Shown: piece by piece, positions 34,782 to 43,083 of the stretch
Layout of the letters: each line of letters starts with the position of its first letter
How positions within the stretch are numbered: the stretch's first letter is position 1
Assembly (NCBI GenBank): GCA_964549765.1
Contig: CAZJWR010000001.1
Coordinates: 65,381-129,380, forward strand
Direction: 5' to 3'
Source of the DNA: CAZJWR01 sp964549765
Lineage (GTDB): Bacteria > Zixibacteria > MSB-5A5 > GN15 > JAAZOE01
Length of the DNA stretch: 64,000 bases
Translations under genes and position numbers: made by a program
The notes under the pieces: generated by a model
Databases searched by the model: none
Told to the model about the DNA's origin: nothing
What the model saw: only the letters and a program-made list of their open reading frames with translations

Positions 34782-35556
34782 TACGGGAGAAGTCAGACTC
34801 TACTACGAAGAGCATGGGTCGGGCGTGCCACTGGTCTTTCTGCATGGATTCACGCTCGACCGGCGGATGTGGAGTCGGCAGGTGGAGTATTTCGAGCAAT
34901 GGTACCGGGTAATCGCCTACGATTCACGCGGCCATGGCAAATCGGAATGCCCCGAGACGGGGTACTCCCGTCAGGACCGCGTGCGCGATTTGAAACGGTT
35001 CCTTGAAGTCCTGAACCTGGATCGGTTTCATGTCGTTGGATTATCGATGGGCGGCGCCACGGCGCTTGGCTATGCCATCGATTATCCCGAAACACTGCAT
35101 TCCCTGACCCTGGTGGATACTGCCGCCGGGGGGTATACGCCGCCTTCGCGATATAAAGACCATCGGGAAATCGCGCTGAAGAAGGGCGTCGACGAGGCCA
35201 AACGCCGATGGATCAGGTCGTCGCTGTTTTACTACGCGCAAAAGAATGAAAAGCTCCGGAAGGAACTGGCCGGGATGATGGAAGAGCATTGCGGGCACCT
35301 TTGGCTCGATCCCAAACGAGACATGTATACCGTCCGCGACGACGTGTCGCTTTCCACCCATATCCATTTGCCGACCATGATATTCATCGGCGAAAAGGAT
35401 CGGTATTTCCTGCCGCTGGCAAAAAAGCTCCATAATTTGATTCCCGGTTCGGAGATAGATATCATCCCGGGAATCGGCCATATGGCCAATATGGAATCTC
35501 CCGACAGATTCAACTTTCGGTTGAAACAATTTCTTGAACGAGTTGATGTAAAATGA
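34768..35556 (+). CDS. Alpha/beta hydrolase
   Basis: A 262-residue alpha/beta-hydrolase fold protein. VFLHGFTLD (oxyanion loop), VVGLSMGGATALGYA (nucleophile elbow G-L-S-M-G), an acid residue in MIFIGEKDRYFLP, and catalytic His in IPGIGHMANMESP. It resembles 3-oxoadipate enol-lactonase or chloroperoxidase-like esterases, but the substrate is unknown. ATG 34768 lies inside gatA; it is chosen because MPIVDTGEVRLYYEEHG is the normal opening of this family. It sits between gatA and gatB. Confidence 0.85.
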   Translation: MPIVDTGEVRLYYEEHGSGVPLVFLHGFTLDRRMWSRQVEYFEQWYRVIAYDSRGHGKSECPETGYSRQDRVRDLKRFLEVLNLDRFHVVGLSMGGATALGYAIDYPETLHSLTLVDTAAGGYTPPSRYKDHREIALKKGVDEAKRRWIRSSLFYYAQKNEKLRKELAGMMEEHCGHLWLDPKRDMYTVRDDVSLSTHIHLPTMIFIGEKDRYFLPLAKKLHNLIPGSEIDIIPGIGHMANMESPDRFNFRLKQFLERVDVK

Positions 35557-35598
35557 GTTATGTTGCGGAATATTCGCTTATCGGCGATTTGGAGGGCG

Positions 35599-37050
35599 AT
35601 GAATCGAGTCGTCGCAAATATCGTCCCGGTCATCGGGCTTGAAGTGCACGTGCAATTGCTGACGGAATCCAAGCTGTTTTGCGGCTGCCGAAATGAATAT
35701 GGCGCGCCGCCGAATTCGCGCACCTGCCCGGTCTGCCTCGGTCACCCCGGGGCGTTGCCGATAGTCAACAGGCGGGCCGTCGAGTTTGCCGTCAAAATGA
35801 TCCTGGCGGTAGGGGGGAGAGTCAATCATCATTCGTTATTCGCGCGGAAGAACTACTTCTATCCCGACTTGCCGAAGGGATATCAAATAACACAATACGA
35901 CCGGCCGCTCGGAACGGGTGGTTCGGTACGGATCGATCTCCCCGAATATTTCACAGAGGTTACCTTGAGGCGTATTCACGTCGAGGAAGATGCCGGGAAA
36001 TCGCTTCATCCCGAAAGCGGAGAAACGTATACGCGGCTGGATTTCAACCGATGCGGGGTGCCGCTTATAGAGATTGTCACCGAGCCGGAAATCGCATCGC
36101 CACAGGAGGCGCATGCCTTCCTGAAAAAACTCCGGCGAATAGTCCAGTACCTGGGAATAGGCTCCGGCGACATGGAAAAAGGAGCGCTGCGCTGCGACGC
36201 CAATATATCGATGCGACCGAAAACCGGCTCGGATTTGGGCGTCCGGACCGAACTGAAAAATATGAACTCGATCCACGCCATCGAGAAAGCGCTGGCGTAC
36301 GAAATCGAACGGCAGACCGGCATACTTCGCCAAGGGAATGAAATCATCCAGGAAACGCGGCTCTGGAATGAGACCACAAAGCAGACCGAATCGATGCGGG
36401 GAAAAGAGGAATCCGGAGATTATCGGTATTTCCCCGAACCCGATCTGCCGCCGCTCATAATCGCACTCGAACTGATCGAGAGCATTGGGCGGCAAATACC
36501 GGAGTTGCCCGATCGACGCCGAGAGCGCCTCGCACAAGATTATGGCATTCCCGACTACGACGCCACGGTGTTGACCGAATCGAAGCCTATCGCCGATTAT
36601 TTCGAGCAGGTGGCTGCGACCGTGACCAATAGGAGACTCGCCTCCAACTGGATAATGGTCGAGGTAATGCGAGTGCTCAATGAGAAGAATATCGGGATTG
36701 AAGAATTCTCTCTCGCGCCCGAGGCGTTGGCGGAGCTTATCACTTTTATCGAATCCAATGCCATATCCGGTTCCATCGCCAAAGAAATTTTCAATGAGAT
36801 GGTTGACACGGGGCGTCCGGCGGCCGTCATTGTCGAAGAGAAAAATCTGCGGCAGATTTCGGACGAGAATAAGCTGACTGAAATCATCGACGCCGTTCTC
36901 ATGCAGGAGGCCCAACAGGTGGAACTCTACCGGGGCGGCAGAACCCGGTTGTTTGATTATTTTATCGGGCAGGTAATGAAAACGACGGGGGGCAGGGCCG
37001 ATCCCGAATTAGTCCGTAGGATACTGAAGGAGAAATTGCATGGCGGATAA
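35599..37050 (+). CDS. gatB: GatB, kinase subunit of tRNA-dependent amidotransferase
   Basis: A 483-residue protein that phosphorylates and amidates Glu-tRNA(Gln) or Asp-tRNA(Asn). The cradle domain begins VIGLEVHVQLLTESKLFCGC, with the zinc-site cysteines continuing in TCPVCLGHPGALP. Further blocks: RKNYFYPDLPKGYQITQYD, LRRIHVEEDAGKSLH, DFNRCGVPLIEIVTEP and MEKGALRCDANIS. The helical and YqeY-like tail is at about 300-483. ATG 35599 has GGAGGG just upstream. The last 11 bases overlap purN. Confidence 0.95.
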   Translation: MNRVVANIVPVIGLEVHVQLLTESKLFCGCRNEYGAPPNSRTCPVCLGHPGALPIVNRRAVEFAVKMILAVGGRVNHHSLFARKNYFYPDLPKGYQITQYDRPLGTGGSVRIDLPEYFTEVTLRRIHVEEDAGKSLHPESGETYTRLDFNRCGVPLIEIVTEPEIASPQEAHAFLKKLRRIVQYLGIGSGDMEKGALRCDANISMRPKTGSDLGVRTELKNMNSIHAIEKALAYEIERQTGILRQGNEIIQETRLWNETTKQTESMRGKEESGDYRYFPEPDLPPLIIALELIESIGRQIPELPDRRRERLAQDYGIPDYDATVLTESKPIADYFEQVAATVTNRRLASNWIMVEVMRVLNEKNIGIEEFSLAPEALAELITFIESNAISGSIAKEIFNEMVDTGRPAAVIVEEKNLRQISDENKLTEIIDAVLMQEAQQVELYRGGRTRLFDYFIGQVMKTTGGRADPELVRRILKEKLHGG

Positions 37051-37651
37051 GGCGCGATTGGCGGTATTCATATCGGGATCGGGCACGAACCTGCAGTCGA
37101 TCATGGATTGTTGCGCCGACGGAACCATCCCGGGAGAGGTCGTGCTCGTCGTATCCAACAAACCGGATGTGCAGGGACTCGTTCGGGCGCAAAAGGCCGG
37201 GATCAACGCGGTTGTGCATCGCCGCAAAAAATTCCCTGACGGGAAAGCCGCCGACGAGCATTTGCTCCAGTTACTGACCCGTCATGAAATAGACATCATC
37301 GCGCTGGCGGGATACCTGAAATTGCTCCCGCCGCAGGTAGTTCGCAAATACCGCAACCGGATTCTCAATATTCATCCGGCGCTGCTGCCGAAATATGGTG
37401 GCAAGGGGATGTACGGGCATCGTGTGCACGAGGCGGTCCTGGCCTCAGGCGACTCGGAATCAGGAGTGACGATTCATCTGGTCGATGAGATATACGATCA
37501 CGGAAAGATCGTGGCTCAGGAGAAGGTCCCGATTTTGCCGGGCGACACGCCCGATGATCTGGCGGCGCGGGTGCTCGCCGTCGAGCATCAGCTTTACCCC
37601 CGAGTTCTCAAAAAGCTATGCGAGGAGATAGTAAAGGAGAAAAACCTATGA
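37040..37651 (+). CDS. purN: PurN, phosphoribosylglycinamide formyltransferase
   Basis: A 203-residue enzyme that formylates GAR with 10-formyl-tetrahydrofolate, step 3 of purine synthesis. Start motif LAVFISGSGTNLQSIMD, catalytic Asn-His pair in ILNIHPALLPKYGGKGMYG, and the downstream Asp in VTIHLVDEIYDHGKIVAQ. It overlaps gatB by 11 bases and purC by ATGA. With purC and purH next it forms a purine block. Confidence 0.95.
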   Translation: MADKARLAVFISGSGTNLQSIMDCCADGTIPGEVVLVVSNKPDVQGLVRAQKAGINAVVHRRKKFPDGKAADEHLLQLLTRHEIDIIALAGYLKLLPPQVVRKYRNRILNIHPALLPKYGGKGMYGHRVHEAVLASGDSESGVTIHLVDEIYDHGKIVAQEKVPILPGDTPDDLAARVLAVEHQLYPRVLKKLCEEIVKEKNL

Positions 37652-38538
37652 AGGAAATTCGTTCCACCGACATAAAGGAGTATCCTCTATCTTCGCGGGG
37701 CAAAGTCCGCGATGTATATGACCTCGACGACCGACTGCTGATAATCGCCACCGACCGCGTCTCGGCGTTTGACGTCGTCATGCCCAACGGTATACCCGGC
37801 CGGGGAGTCCTGTTGACCAAAATCTCGGTGTTCTGGTTCGATTTTCTCAAGGACGTTATCGGAAGTCATCTCATCACCGCCGACGTCGACCAATTCCCGG
37901 ACGACTTGAAAAAATATCGCGAGATCCTCTCGGGAAGATCGATGCTGGTTAAGAAAGCGAACCGGGTGGATATTGAATGCATCGTGCGGGGATATATTTC
38001 CGGTTCGATGTGGAAAGAATACAAGACGGTTCACGAAAAGGGCAATACTCTATTGCACGGCATAAAGTTTCCGGAACATTTGAAAGAATCGGATCAACTG
38101 CCACAGCCGATTTTCACCCCGTCGACCAAGGCCGAAGAGGGGCACGATATCAATATCTCGTATGACGAAATGGTGGGAATGATTGGACCGGATACGGCCG
38201 GATTATGCCGGGACAAAGCCGTGGAAATCTATGCCAGAGCCGCCGAATACGCCCGCACCCGGGGCATAATTATCGCCGACACCAAATTCGAGTTCGGCTT
38301 CGACGGCGACGAGTTCATTCTGATCGACGAGGCTCTCACGCCGGATTCGTCGCGGTTCTGGCCGGCCGACGAATACGAGCCGGGGAAGTCCCAGCCGTCG
38401 TTTGACAAACAGATCGTCCGCGATTATCTTGACCGGCTCGATTGGGATAAGAAACCGCCGGCGCCGCCGCTTCCGGATGAAGTCGTGCAGAGGACGCTGA
38501 AGCGATACCAGGAGGTTGTTGACCGGCTGACCGGCTGA
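37648..38538 (+). CDS. purC: PurC, SAICAR synthetase
   Basis: A 296-residue enzyme joining aspartate to CAIR. Characteristic SSRGKVRDVYDLDDRLLIIATDR-type N-terminus, VECIVRGYISGSMWKEY-like block and DEALTPDSSRFWPADEYEPG near the C-terminus. It is of the longer type seen in eukaryotes and many bacteria (about 290-300) rather than the 237-residue E. coli form. ATG 37648 with AAAGGAG upstream; it overlaps purN by ATGA. purH starts 11 bases after the stop. Confidence 0.95.
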   Translation: MKEIRSTDIKEYPLSSRGKVRDVYDLDDRLLIIATDRVSAFDVVMPNGIPGRGVLLTKISVFWFDFLKDVIGSHLITADVDQFPDDLKKYREILSGRSMLVKKANRVDIECIVRGYISGSMWKEYKTVHEKGNTLLHGIKFPEHLKESDQLPQPIFTPSTKAEEGHDINISYDEMVGMIGPDTAGLCRDKAVEIYARAAEYARTRGIIIADTKFEFGFDGDEFILIDEALTPDSSRFWPADEYEPGKSQPSFDKQIVRDYLDRLDWDKKPPAPPLPDEVVQRTLKRYQEVVDRLTG

Positions 38539-38549
38539 GGAGGAAGATA

Positions 38550-40118
38550 ATGGAAGGTTTGGTTCATATACGGCGGGCGTTGATTTCGGTCTCGGATAAA
38601 ACGGGGCTGGTGAATCTGGCCGAAAAATTGTCCGAGATGGGCGTGGAGATCATCTCCACCGGCGGCACTCTGGCGAAAATCAAAGAAGCCGGCGTTCAGG
38701 CCATTTCGATACAGACATTCACGGGGTCGCCGGAAATTCTGGACGGCCGCGTCAAGACACTTCATCCCAAGGTCCACGGGGGAATTTTGTTTCGGCGCGA
38801 TGACGCCGAACATCGGGCCGAAATCGCCCAGCAGGAATACAAGCCGATTGACCTGGTCGTCGTCAATCTTTATCCGTTCGAGAAGACGCTGGTCGATCCC
38901 GACGCTGATCATCGCGACAAGATCGAAAATATCGATATCGGCGGTCCGACTCTGGTGCGGGCGGCGGCCAAGAATTACGAATTCGTAGGCGTCGTCACCG
39001 ATCCGGGTGACTATGCCTCGGTCTCCTCTGAGATGGAGCAGAAAGAGGGCAGTCTGACGCTTGCGACCAGAAAGAAGCTGGCGGCCAAGGCGTTCGCTCT
39101 CACGGCTCGCTACGACAAGACAATCGCGGGGTATTTCAAGGGCGAGCCAGCTCCCGCGTCCGCAGAAACGGCGGAGATGACGCTGTCGTTTTCGAAAATT
39201 CAGGATTTGCGTTATGGGGAGAACCCGCATCAGGCGGCTGCGTTCTACCGTCTGAAGGATTATCGCGGCGTGACGATGGCCGACGCCACCCAGCTTTCCG
39301 GGAAAGAGCTATCGTATAATAACATTTCCGATATCGACGCGACCCTGGATATGATCCTGGATTTTGCCGATCCGTTCGCGACCGTGGTCAAACATGCCAA
39401 CCCGTGCGGCGCGGCGGTCGCGAAGACGTCCGCCGAAGCATATTACATGGCGCTTGAAACCGATCCGCTCTCGGCATTCGGATCGATTATCGGGCTCAAT
39501 CGAGTCGTGGATATGGATACCGCCCAGCTGCTACACAAGACGCAATTCATAGAATGCATACTGGCGCCGGGTTATACCGATGAAGCGCTGGCGCTTTTGA
39601 AGAAGAAAAAGACGCGGCGGCTGCTGTCACTTCCGGCCATACTGGATAATCTTCCAGCCGACGATAAAGTGTTTAAATACGTCCGCGGCGGGCTGCTGGT
39701 TCAGGACCGGGATAATCTCGATGTCGATTTGGGCAAAATCACTATTCCGACCAAAAGGAAACCGACCGAAGCTGAGATGGAATCGCTGATCTTCGGCTAT
39801 CGCTTGGTCAAGCATGTCAAATCGAATGCGGTCTTGATCTGCCGGGGGACGGCCGCCGTCGGTATCGGCATGGGGCAGACGTCCCGGGTCGATTCATCGC
39901 TTCTGGCTCTGCGGCGCGCCGGCGATCGCACCAAAGGTGGCACATGTGCGTCGGATGCGTTTTTCCCGATGCCGGACGGTCTGGAAGTCGTTGCCGAAGA
40001 GGGAGTAACGGCGTTTATTCAACCTGGTGGTTCAAAGGGCGATCCCGATGTCATCGCCGCCGCCGACAAGCACAACGTCAGTATGGTCTTCACGGGAATA
40101 CGCCATTTTAGGCATTAG
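38550..40118 (+). CDS. purH: PurH, AICAR transformylase / IMP cyclohydrolase
   Basis: A 522-residue bifunctional enzyme for the last two steps to IMP. The N-terminal cyclohydrolase has ALISVSDKTGLVNLAE and GRVKTLHPKVHGGIL. The C-terminal transformylase has LRYGENPHQAAAFY, KELSYNNISDIDATL, the catalytic Lys-His pair in VVKHANPCGAAV, and SDAFFPMPDGLE. Length is normal. AGGAGG precedes the ATG. It is last in the purN-purC-purH run; no terminator was found after the stop, but a new promoter follows. Confidence 0.96.
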   Translation: MEGLVHIRRALISVSDKTGLVNLAEKLSEMGVEIISTGGTLAKIKEAGVQAISIQTFTGSPEILDGRVKTLHPKVHGGILFRRDDAEHRAEIAQQEYKPIDLVVVNLYPFEKTLVDPDADHRDKIENIDIGGPTLVRAAAKNYEFVGVVTDPGDYASVSSEMEQKEGSLTLATRKKLAAKAFALTARYDKTIAGYFKGEPAPASAETAEMTLSFSKIQDLRYGENPHQAAAFYRLKDYRGVTMADATQLSGKELSYNNISDIDATLDMILDFADPFATVVKHANPCGAAVAKTSAEAYYMALETDPLSAFGSIIGLNRVVDMDTAQLLHKTQFIECILAPGYTDEALALLKKKKTRRLLSLPAILDNLPADDKVFKYVRGGLLVQDRDNLDVDLGKITIPTKRKPTEAEMESLIFGYRLVKHVKSNAVLICRGTAAVGIGMGQTSRVDSSLLALRRAGDRTKGGTCASDAFFPMPDGLEVVAEEGVTAFIQPGGSKGDPDVIAAADKHNVSMVFTGIRHFRH

Positions 40119-40131
40119 TGGAACATATTGC

Positions 40132-40160
40132 TTGCAAATAAATAAAACTGTGCGTACATT
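40132..40160 (+). promoter_or_regulatory. Candidate promoter TTGCAA-N17-TACATT
   Basis: -35 TTGCAA (40132-40137), 17-base spacer, -10 TACATT (40155-40160). First base near 40167; a GAGG ribosome site at 40182-40185 precedes GTG 40191. The A+T-rich gap after purH supports a new transcription unit. Confidence 0.5.
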
Positions 40161-40190
40161 CTGATTGATCGATTTGCGCATGAGGAACGG

Positions 40191-40664
40191 GTGCAGGAAA
40201 AGATACTTGAAATAGTGGTTTACTTGATGAACCGCCTGACCGACCATCAGAGTTCGGTGTCGAGTTTCGATGAGATGTCGGCTGACCTGCGCTCCATGGG
40301 ATTCACCGATACCGAGATTTCATCGGCCTACAGCTGGCTGTTGAAACATTTCGAGGATTATCCCGACAGTTTCGCGACGGCGGCATCAAAAACCGACAGC
40401 CGGGCGGTGCGGGTCCTTTCGGAGGCCGAGCGGCGGGTAATATCGCCGGATGCCTACGGTTACCTCCTGCAGCTGCGCCAGTTGAACCTCCTGTCGATCG
40501 AACAGATGGAAATGATTCTGGATCGGTGCGCTCTGTTTATCAGCGATCCGGTGGATCTCAGTGAGATAAAAATCCTGGCCTCGGTGGCCATGTTCGAAAC
40601 GGGATCGTCTGAATTCCCCTACTCCGTCTGGGTCGGGGACCCGGAAAGTGAACCGATCAATTAG
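40191..40664 (+). CDS. DUF494 (Smg) family protein
   Basis: A 157-residue protein. KILEIVVYLMNRLTDHQ and a MGFTDTEISSAYSWLLKHFEDYP block match the Smg/DUF494 family; AYGYLLQLRQLNLLSIEQMEMILDRC is the second helical part. The family is small, helical and cytoplasmic, often near dprA and topA, with no settled function. The start is GTG 40191 with GAGG five bases upstream. coaBC starts 14 bases after the stop. Confidence 0.8.
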   Translation: MQEKILEIVVYLMNRLTDHQSSVSSFDEMSADLRSMGFTDTEISSAYSWLLKHFEDYPDSFATAASKTDSRAVRVLSEAERRVISPDAYGYLLQLRQLNLLSIEQMEMILDRCALFISDPVDLSEIKILASVAMFETGSSEFPYSVWVGDPESEPIN

Positions 40665-40678
40665 TTCGGTCGCTTCCC

Positions 40679-41881
40679 ATGAAGCTTACCAATCGCAAAA
40701 TATTGCTTGGCGTCAGCGGCGGCATCGCAGCCTATAAATCCGCTTATTTAACCCGGATGCTGATTCGAGCCGAGGCCGAGGTGCAGGTCGTCATGACCGA
40801 GGCGGCGACGAAATTTGTCACGCCGCTGACTTTCGAATCGTTGACCGACCGGCCGGTCTCCGTCGAGATGTTCCCCAAAGATAAGTTTGTCGCCACCCGG
40901 CATATTTCTTTCGCCAAATGGCCGGATATCATCGTTATTTCACCCGCCACGGCGGATCTGATCGCACAGGTCGCCAACGGCTTTTGCCCGACGCTCTTGG
41001 CGACGATTATTTGCGCCACCAAGAAGAAAGTCATCTGGGCACCCTCCATGAACGAGGGGATGTACACCAACCCGGCCGTGCAGAATAATATCGAGAAATT
41101 GCGCCAGATGGGACACCTCATGGCCGACGTCGGCGTCGGCGAGATGGCGTGCAAGAGCTACGGCCCGGGGCGGATGGCCGAACCGGAGGAAATCTTCGAA
41201 CTGATCGTCAACGAATTGAAGGGAAACGGCCCGCTGCGCGGCAAGAAGGTTCTCGTCACGGCGGGGCCGTGCCGTGAGGCGATCGATCCGGTGCGATTCA
41301 TTTCCAATCGTTCGTCGGGCAAAATGGGATTTGCCCTGGCGAGTCAGGCGGAACGGCTGGGCGCCGAGGTGACGCTCGTGAGCGGGCCGGTGGCGCTCGA
41401 CGATCCACCCGGGGTTGAAATCGTCCGGGTCGAGAATACCGAACAAATGGCCAAGGCGGTCGAGGCGGCTTTCAAGAACGCCGACTATTTGATCATGGCG
41501 GCGGCCCCGGCCGATTACAAAACCGCCGAAAGCAAGACGCAAAAAATCAAAAAGGGCGATCAAGACCTGAATATAACGCTGGTTCCCACGATTGACATAC
41601 TTCGGAACATCGTTTCCATCCGTACCAACTCCCAGACGGTAGTCGGCTTCTCGCTGGAAACCGAGAATGATCTCGAAAACGGCAAAAAAAAGTTGCAGGA
41701 GAAGCGCCTTGACTATATAGTAATTAATAACCCGCTGGAAGAAGGCGCCGGCTTCGATACCGATACCAATCGGGTAACGATTGTGTCGAAATCCGGCGAC
41801 GTCCGCGCGATCGATAGGGACGACAAGGACGTCATAGCCGAAAAAATATGGGAGTATATAATCGCGGATGGGATACGATGA
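40679..41881 (+). CDS. coaBC: CoaBC, phosphopantothenoylcysteine decarboxylase/synthetase
   Basis: A 400-residue bifunctional coenzyme A enzyme. The FMN-binding CoaC half starts ILLGVSGGIAAYKSAYL, with the catalytic His in TRHISFAKWPDIIVISPATA, the PSMNEGMYTNPAVQ substrate clamp and Cys in MACKSYGPGRMAEPEEI. The CoaB half starts KKVLVTAGPCREAIDPVRFI and carries SNRSSGKMGFALA and AAAPADYK. Length is standard. The last 14 bases overlap the uracil-DNA glycosylase gene. Confidence 0.96.
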   Translation: MKLTNRKILLGVSGGIAAYKSAYLTRMLIRAEAEVQVVMTEAATKFVTPLTFESLTDRPVSVEMFPKDKFVATRHISFAKWPDIIVISPATADLIAQVANGFCPTLLATIICATKKKVIWAPSMNEGMYTNPAVQNNIEKLRQMGHLMADVGVGEMACKSYGPGRMAEPEEIFELIVNELKGNGPLRGKKVLVTAGPCREAIDPVRFISNRSSGKMGFALASQAERLGAEVTLVSGPVALDDPPGVEIVRVENTEQMAKAVEAAFKNADYLIMAAAPADYKTAESKTQKIKKGDQDLNITLVPTIDILRNIVSIRTNSQTVVGFSLETENDLENGKKKLQEKRLDYIVINNPLEEGAGFDTDTNRVTIVSKSGDVRAIDRDDKDVIAEKIWEYIIADGIR

Positions 41882-42713
41882 GGACGTGAGGGAGATCTTC
41901 GATCTCGCCCGCCGGGCGTTCTGCTGCCAGGCGGATTTGGGGCATAAGGAAATCATTTTGGAGGCGCATTACACCAATCCGAACTCGCCGGATAATCGGC
42001 CGGATTCATCGGTTGATGGCGACCAATCGCCGTTCGACCGCATGCTGATGGCCGCCGCGCATGAATCATCGGCGGACCGGGATGGTCAGATTTCGCTGCT
42101 GGAAGGCGGCGACGATGATGATGACGGCGACGATCTCGGCGAGCCGGAATATTCGAGCCTGGACGAGCATCGGCGGGCGATATGCAAATGCCAAAAGTGT
42201 CCCTTGGGCAAGACGAGGACGAAATTCGTGTACGGCGTCGGCAATCCCAAGGCGGATATTATATTTATCGGCGAGGCCCCGGGACGCGATGAAGATATGC
42301 AGGGGGAGCCGTTCGTGGGACGAGCGGGTAAGCTTTTGGATAAGATTTTGGCCGCGATGGGATTCAGCCGCGACGACGTATATATCGCCAATATCCTGAA
42401 ATGCCGTCCGCCGGAAAATCGCGACCCCCAGCCGGATGAGATGAAGGCCTGTATGCCCTATCTTCTGGAACAGATACGCCTGATCCAGCCGAAATTCATG
42501 GTGGCGCTGGGACGGATCGCGGCTCACGCCCTTTTGGATACGACCATACCGCTGGGCAAACTGCGCGGCAAATGGCACAAATTTCACGGCGTCCCCCTGC
42601 TGGTGACGTATCATCCGGCGGCGCTGTTGCGCGCAGCGCAATACAAACGCCCCACGTGGGAGGACATGCAGGTCTTGATGGCGGAGTATGAACGGGTCAA
42701 CCAGAACAAATAG
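41868..42713 (+). CDS. Family 4 uracil-DNA glycosylase with acidic N-terminal extension
   Basis: A 281-residue protein. The core (about 100-275) is a family-4 glycosylase: FIGEAPGRDEDMQGEPFVG (catalytic/uracil pocket), ILKCRPPENRDPQ, and LLVTYHPAALLR near the end. The four iron-sulfur cysteines are visible in CQKC, LKCRPP and KACMPY. The first 95 residues are extra: a possible helix with two cysteines, then a disordered acidic stretch (GGDDDDDGDD). Some relatives fuse such a region as a DNA-polymerase-related N-terminus. It removes uracil from DNA. It is coupled to coaBC by overlap. Confidence 0.88.
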   Translation: MGYDEDVREIFDLARRAFCCQADLGHKEIILEAHYTNPNSPDNRPDSSVDGDQSPFDRMLMAAAHESSADRDGQISLLEGGDDDDDGDDLGEPEYSSLDEHRRAICKCQKCPLGKTRTKFVYGVGNPKADIIFIGEAPGRDEDMQGEPFVGRAGKLLDKILAAMGFSRDDVYIANILKCRPPENRDPQPDEMKACMPYLLEQIRLIQPKFMVALGRIAAHALLDTTIPLGKLRGKWHKFHGVPLLVTYHPAALLRAAQYKRPTWEDMQVLMAEYERVNQNK

Positions 42714-43083
42714 CCGCCAGCAGAGCGAAATGGATAACTGAGAATTCACATTATTGAAGGTTTGAGAACTTTGCATCGTCAGTGAGCGTACAGTAGCACC
42801 GGCACTTTTAGATTGCAATGATTTCCGGTCTGATCCGCCTGCCATTTTTCTTGACTCGAAAAACCAGCAAAATTCATGCTGGGATCACATCCTTGAATCA
42901 CAAATTCATTTAATCCGAAATTCGGGTTGATTTCCGTTTCGACAAAATATATATAGATTTCTGGAAAGAGGTTGACAGAATACTTTCCAGGAACAACTTG
43001 TACTGATTATTCTTCGTATGTGCTTAAGTGCCAGGTCAAATGGCAGCTAATTTTGGTTGTGCGAAGTGTTGAGGGATTTCGAC
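42714..43083 (+). other. Non-coding gap of about 370 bases before dnaB
   Basis: No gene, tRNA or terminator recognised. The stretch is A+T-rich compared with its left neighbour. It contains TTGACA at 42972-42977 without a good -10 at the normal distance (CAACTT at 42994 is the nearest fit). A small palindrome CCGAAATTCGG lies near 42917. GAGGGA at 43070-43075 is the ribosome site used to place the dnaB start. Confidence 0.6.

Noticed and set aside
42972..43010. TTGACA at 42972 as a dnaB promoter.
   Set aside because: No acceptable -10 lies 16-18 bases downstream; kept only as a note in the gap entry.
42714..43083. Attachment site, tRNA fragment or small RNA in the gap before dnaB.
   Set aside because: No cloverleaf, no repeat matching another place in the window and no integrase gene; only an A+T-rich bias is visible.
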